Shown: positions 59,865 to 64,000 of the stretch, piece after piece | How positions within the stretch are numbered: position 1 is the first letter of the stretch | Layout of the letters: each line of letters begins with the position of its first letter | From: Rhodococcus sp. ABRD24 | GTDB taxonomy: Bacteria > Actinomycetota > Actinomycetes > Mycobacteriales > Mycobacteriaceae | DNA length: 64,000 bases | Direction: 5' to 3' | Assembly: GCF_004328705.1 (NCBI RefSeq) | Contig: NZ_CP035319.1 | Coordinates: 4,340,001-4,404,000 of the forward strand | Translations under genes and position numbers: made by a program | The notes under the pieces: generated by a model | The model's database searches: none | Told to the model about the DNA's origin: nothing | Seen by the model: only the letters and a program-made list of their open reading frames with translations

Positions 59865-62164
59865 CGTCCCAAGCCCGCCGTCGGATCCGCAGGGAGGTCG
59901 AGAGAATCGGCGCCCTTCACCTGAGCCAGCTTGGCGTGCGCCAGATCCCGGATCTCGCGTACCCGGCGTACCAGTGTGCGCACCTCCTCGGCGAACTGGG
60001 CCCGACGCTGCGGCGTCTCCGGGTCGTCCGTCTCGATCAGCTGGCGGTTGCGCGCCAACTGCAGGGCGGTGGCGAACAGCTCGGACGAAATCGACTCGCT
60101 GCTCGAGATCTGCTGTCGCAGACGGCGCTGCTGCGCCAGGGCCAGACACTCGGTCACGAACGTCTTCTCGTCGAAGTCCTTGGCTACCGGCGCTTTCAGT
60201 AGGTGGTCGCCCACCACCTCGTAGGCCTCGAGGAAAGGCTGCAGCACGCGGTGGGCCAGGTAAGGCCGCACCTCGGCGAGGACGGACTCTCCGTGCCCAG
60301 GGTTGCTGAGGCCGCTCTCCCATGCCGGATCGATCAGACTCAGCTCCGATCGCAGCTCCTCGCGGAAGGTGGACTTGTCGCTGAAGAAGAACTCGAATTT
60401 GAGCAGATCCCGGATCCGTAGCGCCTCCGCCCACCCGTCGGCCAGCGGATTCTCGAACTCCTCGTCCACCGCCGCGCGCAGCACCATCTCGGCGATGGCA
60501 CGGACCAGGAGGAAGTGAATGGTGTTGTTGCGGTAGAACGCTGCCACCAAGTGCTGGTCCTTGCCCAGGTAGTACACCCGTTCGTCGCCCTCGTCGAAGC
60601 GCCGCAGCACCCCCGAATCCAGGTGGGTGAACAGGGCCCTGCGGATCACCTGAGGATTGGTCAGGTCCACGTCGCCGGCAGTGGGCAGTTTGCGCTCGGT
60701 GATGTAGTCGACGAGGGGCCCGAGAATGAACGCGAGCTCGGGCACCGTCAACGCTCGATCCTCGATCCCGAGGAACGCGAGCATCACCAGCGAGGACGCG
60801 GTGATCGGGGTGACCTCGTTGATGCGGTGACTGACCTCGATGCCGGTCTTCTGGATCGCCAACCGCAGATCATCCTCCTGCGCAAGCGAATCCCGCAGCG
60901 ACAGTGGCCGTCCGATCGTCACGTGCGCGACGCCGCGGCGCTGGCCCTGTGCGCGGACGTAGCCGATCATCCAGCGCAGACCCTCCTTCCGCTTCTCGGC
61001 TCCGTGCGCCTCCGCCGCCATCGCACTCACCTCGTACAACTGGTCGTACACCAGCGACACCGGCACGAGGTACACGTCGGAGACGTCGCTGGACTGGAAC
61101 GCTTTCGCCAGATACGTCAGCAGCCCGTATCGCGGCGGGCGGAGCTTGCCCGTGCGGGACCGTCCGCCCTCGATGTACCACTCGAGGTTGAACCGCTTGG
61201 TCAGCAGGAATCGCATGTACTCGCGCAGCGTCCACTTGTAGACGTCGTCGCCGTCGAACCTGCGCCGGATGAACACCGTCCCGCTGCGTTTGCCGATCGG
61301 CCCCACCGGCCAGAAGCTGACGTTGAGCCCGCCCATCACGTGGTTGAGTGGTAGATCGTTCGCGAGCAGTGCGGGGCGGAGAACCAGCGGATCCAGATAC
61401 GAGCGGTGACTCGGCAGGAAAACCAGCGAGTGTTCCCGGTTGAGTTCGCGCAGATCATCGAACCGGGTGGTGTCCACGTCCAGCCGGTAAGCGCGGGAGA
61501 AGTAGCGCCCCAATTGATCCCACACCGCGATCGCGCGCCGACTCTGCGCCGCGACCATCTCCTCGAGATCGGCGCGGGCGCGCCGGTCGACCTCCACCAC
61601 GGTGAGGTTCAGTTTCGCGGCGAGGTCCTTGATTCCCGCGGTGAAGCGGCCGGTGTCGGTGATCTCCTCCACCACGAACCGCGACACCTTGTACTGGGTG
61701 CCGAGCAGTTGCCGCTCGGCACGTTCGAGCGCCAAGGCGGCCTGACGGCGGATGAATTCGGGCAGCGACCCGCCGCCACGTTCGGCGAGTCGATCGCTCA
61801 GTTCGCTGAGCGGTGCGGCGTCGCCCTCGATCACCAGACACCGGGCCGGATCGGTGCGCAGCACCCGACGCTGCGCATTCGGCCCGAGATGCAGCGGATC
61901 CCGGGCCGAGAGCACCTCCCGCAGCCGGTGCGTCCGGTGACCGTGAGTGTCCTCCGGCAGCCACACCACCCGCACCGGGGTGAGCATCGGATCGTCGACG
62001 CGTTGTGTCAGCGCGGCCAGCGACTGATCGGTGCAGGCGACGGTGATCGTCCGTTCGCCGCTGGCCGCCTCCCGGCGTTCGAACCACGCACGCAGCACCC
62101 CATTCTCGGTGTCCGTCATCGATTCGGTGAGGTAGATCCGCGGCCTGTCGTTTCCGTCACTCAT
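59861..62164 (-). CDS. plsB: Glycerol-3-phosphate 1-O-acyltransferase (PlsB)
   Basis: A 767-residue acyltransferase, close to the usual PlsB length. Block I is LPSHRSYLDPL with His253 and Asp258 (catalytic HX4D), block II follows at GKRSGTVFIRR, and block III at EGGRSRTGK (332-340). It transfers acyl-ACP or acyl-CoA to the sn-1 position of glycerol-3-phosphate, the first step of phospholipid and triacylglycerol synthesis, at the membrane. Its ATG overlaps the end of the WS/DGAT gene by 8 bp and its stop overlaps the HAD-PlsC gene, so the three are one transcription unit. In mycobacteria plsB2 lies next to a similar pair. Confidence 0.94.
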   Translation of the reverse strand: MSDGNDRPRIYLTESMTDTENGVLRAWFERREAASGERTITVACTDQSLAALTQRVDDPMLTPVRVVWLPEDTHGHRTHRLREVLSARDPLHLGPNAQRRVLRTDPARCLVIEGDAAPLSELSDRLAERGGGSLPEFIRRQAALALERAERQLLGTQYKVSRFVVEEITDTGRFTAGIKDLAAKLNLTVVEVDRRARADLEEMVAAQSRRAIAVWDQLGRYFSRAYRLDVDTTRFDDLRELNREHSLVFLPSHRSYLDPLVLRPALLANDLPLNHVMGGLNVSFWPVGPIGKRSGTVFIRRRFDGDDVYKWTLREYMRFLLTKRFNLEWYIEGGRSRTGKLRPPRYGLLTYLAKAFQSSDVSDVYLVPVSLVYDQLYEVSAMAAEAHGAEKRKEGLRWMIGYVRAQGQRRGVAHVTIGRPLSLRDSLAQEDDLRLAIQKTGIEVSHRINEVTPITASSLVMLAFLGIEDRALTVPELAFILGPLVDYITERKLPTAGDVDLTNPQVIRRALFTHLDSGVLRRFDEGDERVYYLGKDQHLVAAFYRNNTIHFLLVRAIAEMVLRAAVDEEFENPLADGWAEALRIRDLLKFEFFFSDKSTFREELRSELSLIDPAWESGLSNPGHGESVLAEVRPYLAHRVLQPFLEAYEVVGDHLLKAPVAKDFDEKTFVTECLALAQQRRLRQQISSSESISSELFATALQLARNRQLIETDDPETPQRRAQFAEEVRTLVRRVREIRDLAHAKLAQVKGADSLDLPADPTAGLGR

Positions 62165-63632
62165 CCCCGGCTCCTTCCGTCACCGTGCCCAGCGCAACCA
62201 CCTCGTCGAGCCCCTCCTGCAGGCACCGCATGAACAGCGCCGGCTCGGTCACCGCGGCGGTGTCGAGGTTGACGCCGATGCAGCAGGTGCCCACGTGGGA
62301 GACCATCGTCGCCATCACCGCGCAGCCCGGCGCGGGCCCGAACGGGAACATCCGCTCGATCCGCGCCCCGGCCAGGTACACCGGCACCGGAACCCCGGCC
62401 ACATTGGACGCCTGCATGTCCAGGCCCTTCGACTGCGACAGGTACCACGTGGCCAGCAGCCGGTTCGGCAGCCGGACCAGAAGCGGCGCGGCGGCCTCGA
62501 CGATGTCCAGCGCCGGCTCCTCGCGCAGCGCCAGCACGATTGCCCGTACCTTCCGGATCCGCGCCGCAGGATTGACCTCGGTTGCCGGCCCCGCGAACCG
62601 TACCGCCGCAATTCGGTTGCCGCCGGACGGATCCGCGGCCGCGCGCATGCTGATCGGCATCCCCATCGGGATCTTGCCGATCGGCACGCCCAGCTCCTCG
62701 TGGTAGCGGCGGAACCCGCCCAGCAGCGCCGCGACATAGGCGTCATTGACGGAGCCACCCGCCGCATGTGCGGCCGCCTTCAGCTCGGGTAGTCCCACCT
62801 CGAGGATGCCGAACCAGCGGCCCAGACCACGCTCCCGCAGCAGCGGCGAACCCGTCGCCGGCGGCGGAGTGACCACCCGCAGCAGCGAACCGGCGTAGTC
62901 CAGGGCCTCACCGGCCGCATCGAACGGGCTCGTGACGGCGGCGACGGCCGTGCGGACGGTGCCGGACACGAGCCCGGCGATCCGCCGCGGCGTCCGGCGA
63001 ATGCCGTCGAGCACCTCCTCGTAGAGCGCGGAGATGTCCGACAGGTGCTCCGGTGGTGCCGGTAACCGGTCGGGTTTGTTCGGGGTGGGTTCGGCGCGCC
63101 GGCTGTGCAGCAGCGCCATCATCTGGATGCCGCCCATGCCGTCGGTGATGCTGTGGTGCGTCTTGACCACATACACCGCCCGGCCGTCGTCGAGGCCCTC
63201 GATGAGCAACGCCATCCACGGCGGCCTGGCCTTGTCGAACGGCTCGGTGGCCAGATGCCGGCAGATCCGTAGCGCGTGGTCGAGATCTGCGGGCTCGGGC
63301 AGTCGCACGCGCCGCAGGTGGTAGTCCAGGTCGAACTCCGGGTCCACCGACCACATCGGATTGCCGAGCCCGAACGCCGGTTCCACGGCACGCATCCGGA
63401 TGCGCGGAACGATGTGCGACGCCCACTCGTGTGCCTGCACCAGCCGCTCCCAGTCCGGTGCCCGATCGAGGACGTCGACCGCGACGATGGGGGTGCGCAG
63501 CTCCGGCTCTACCTCCTCCATCCGCCACATTCCGGTCTCGAAGTCCGACATGGTCCGGCTCTGCCCCCAGCCGACCGCGGAGAGGTCGACATCCACCGCA
63601 CTCGGTGGAACGAAAGGTCGGCCGTCGGCCAT
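62157..63632 (-). CDS. Wax ester synthase/diacylglycerol acyltransferase (WS/DGAT)
   Basis: A 491-residue acyltransferase of the WS/DGAT family. The active site HHSITDG (HHxxxDG, His159-His160-Asp164) is intact, and the C-terminal DUF1298 half shows VPIGKIPMGMPISMR, a conserved NPAARIRKVR and SNVAGVPVPVYLAG. It esterifies diacylglycerol (to triacylglycerol) or fatty alcohols (to wax esters) with acyl-CoA. GAGGAG eight bases before ATG 63630-63632 decides the start over a GTG 12 codons upstream. It is the first gene of the plsB operon, preceded by repeated CTTAAG-type sites at 63661-63709. This is typical of storage-lipid-making rhodococci. Confidence 0.94.
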   Translation of the reverse strand: MADGRPFVPPSAVDVDLSAVGWGQSRTMSDFETGMWRMEEVEPELRTPIVAVDVLDRAPDWERLVQAHEWASHIVPRIRMRAVEPAFGLGNPMWSVDPEFDLDYHLRRVRLPEPADLDHALRICRHLATEPFDKARPPWMALLIEGLDDGRAVYVVKTHHSITDGMGGIQMMALLHSRRAEPTPNKPDRLPAPPEHLSDISALYEEVLDGIRRTPRRIAGLVSGTVRTAVAAVTSPFDAAGEALDYAGSLLRVVTPPPATGSPLLRERGLGRWFGILEVGLPELKAAAHAAGGSVNDAYVAALLGGFRRYHEELGVPIGKIPMGMPISMRAAADPSGGNRIAAVRFAGPATEVNPAARIRKVRAIVLALREEPALDIVEAAAPLLVRLPNRLLATWYLSQSKGLDMQASNVAGVPVPVYLAGARIERMFPFGPAPGCAVMATMVSHVGTCCIGVNLDTAAVTEPALFMRCLQEGLDEVVALGTVTEGAGDE

Positions 63633-63660
63633 GCGCACGCTCCTCGGATCCGATCGGTGT

Positions 63661-63709
63661 CTTAACACGAGTGTTGCCTCGACTTAAGCGTGTTGTCTTC
63701 ACTTAAGTG
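63661..63709. promoter_or_regulatory. Repeated CTTAAG-type dyads upstream of the WS/DGAT operon
   Basis: Within 50 bp lie three related sites: CTTAACAC (63661-63668), GACTTAAGCG (63681-63690) and the exact palindrome CACTTAAGTG (63700-63709). Their CTTAA cores are spaced 22 and 19 bp, near two helical turns, as for cooperative repressor binding. They cover 25-80 bp upstream of the start, where the promoter should be. The regulator is not identified. Confidence 0.5.
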
Positions 63710-63853
63710 TGGACCCGTCTGCGCACATGCGTCACGGGTTTCGTCACTTCGCATTCCGGGCATCGAACACGAGGCCGTACCGACGCGCGCGACTGCTCGT
63801 CCTCGGTTAGTCTCGGACGGACTTCGATCCTTACCCGGTGAAAGGATGCGGTC

Positions 63854-64000
63854 ATTCCTCTCTACCAATTCCGATGTGCGCAGTGCGGCCCGTTCGACCG
63901 TTCCTTCTCGATGGCTTCCGTGCCCGACGCTGCCGCATGCCCCGATTGCGCCGCCGAGGCGCGCCGTCAGATCACCGCAAGCCGTCTCGGTCATGGCGCG
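63854..64000 (+). CDS. FmdB-type zinc-ribbon protein, cut by window edge
   Basis: The reading frame gives PLYQFRCAQCGPFDRSF, then PDAAACPDCAAEARRQIT, the zinc-ribbon signature of FmdB regulatory proteins (CxxC-x~25-CxxC). These usually begin MPLYEF-like, so the start must be at the codon before Pro. That codon is ATT at 63854; an in-frame TGA lies at 63839-63841 and no ATG, GTG or TTG stands between. AAAGGA precedes it at about 8 bases. An ATT start is rare but fits. Only about 49 codons are visible. Function: small zinc-binding protein of unknown DNA or protein partner. Confidence 0.7.
   Translation, partial: MPLYQFRCAQCGPFDRSFSMASVPDAAACPDCAAEARRQITASRLGHGA

Overview
The window is high-GC actinobacterial DNA. 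The gene content (WS/DGAT wax ester/triacylglycerol synthase with PlsB, a RecBCD set, a 13E12-type HNH protein, a CtpI-like P-type ATPase, a DUF3558 lipoprotein beside ESX-type proteins, many GTGA/ATGA start-stop overlaps) fits a mycolic-acid-containing genus, most likely Rhodococcus or a close relative. This assignment is inferred from gene content, not from a database match. About 50 protein genes and one riboswitch are supported; no tRNA, rRNA, CRISPR array, insertion sequence or prophage module was found.

Left part (1-16,500): a truncated family 2 glycosyltransferase; a sirtuin translationally coupled to a lipoprotein; a family 5 uracil-DNA glycosylase; a DUF222/HNH protein. Next comes a thiamine-precursor salvage operon on the minus strand, TPP riboswitch-tenA-thiY-thiX-thiZ, which hydrolyses and imports thiamine degradation products under TPP control. 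Then a type B carboxylesterase, an MFS exporter, a MacB/FtsX-type ABC system and a two-component system beside it.

Middle part (16,500-44,600): a 1,438-residue P-type ATPase sandwiched between two small overlapping membrane-protein genes that share a DWPV motif; a spermidine-synthase-like protein; a DHA2 multidrug exporter; an enoyl-CoA isomerase-like enzyme with an MBL-fold hydrolase; a GNAT protein; several membrane or uncharacterised proteins; a tight recC-recB-recD operon; a SIMPL protein; a DUF2510-Ltp surface protein; an NfeD-slipin pair; and two proteins resembling YbjN/CesT chaperones.

The most interesting region is 44,700-53,400. It is visibly less GC-rich than its flanks and encodes a C5-cytosine methyltransferase diverging from a five-gene operon in which every gene overlaps the next by exactly 4 bp: a Z1-domain SF2 ATPase, a PD-(D/E)XK protein, a MORC/MutL-like GHKL ATPase, and two uncharacterised proteins. 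I interpret it as a modification-dependent, ATP-driven defence (restriction-like) island. The core gene set belongs to a class predicted by comparative genomics; the two distal proteins are the least understood parts.

Right part (53,400-64,000): an FAD-linked glycolate/lactate-type oxidase, a DinB/mycothiol-type protein, a DUF3558 lipoprotein with two ESX-type secreted-protein candidates, and a minus-strand lipid operon (WS/DGAT, PlsB, HAD-PlsC fusion) that could cover acyl transfer from glycerol-3-phosphate to neutral lipid. The right edge holds the start of an FmdB-type zinc-ribbon gene that seems to use an ATT start codon.
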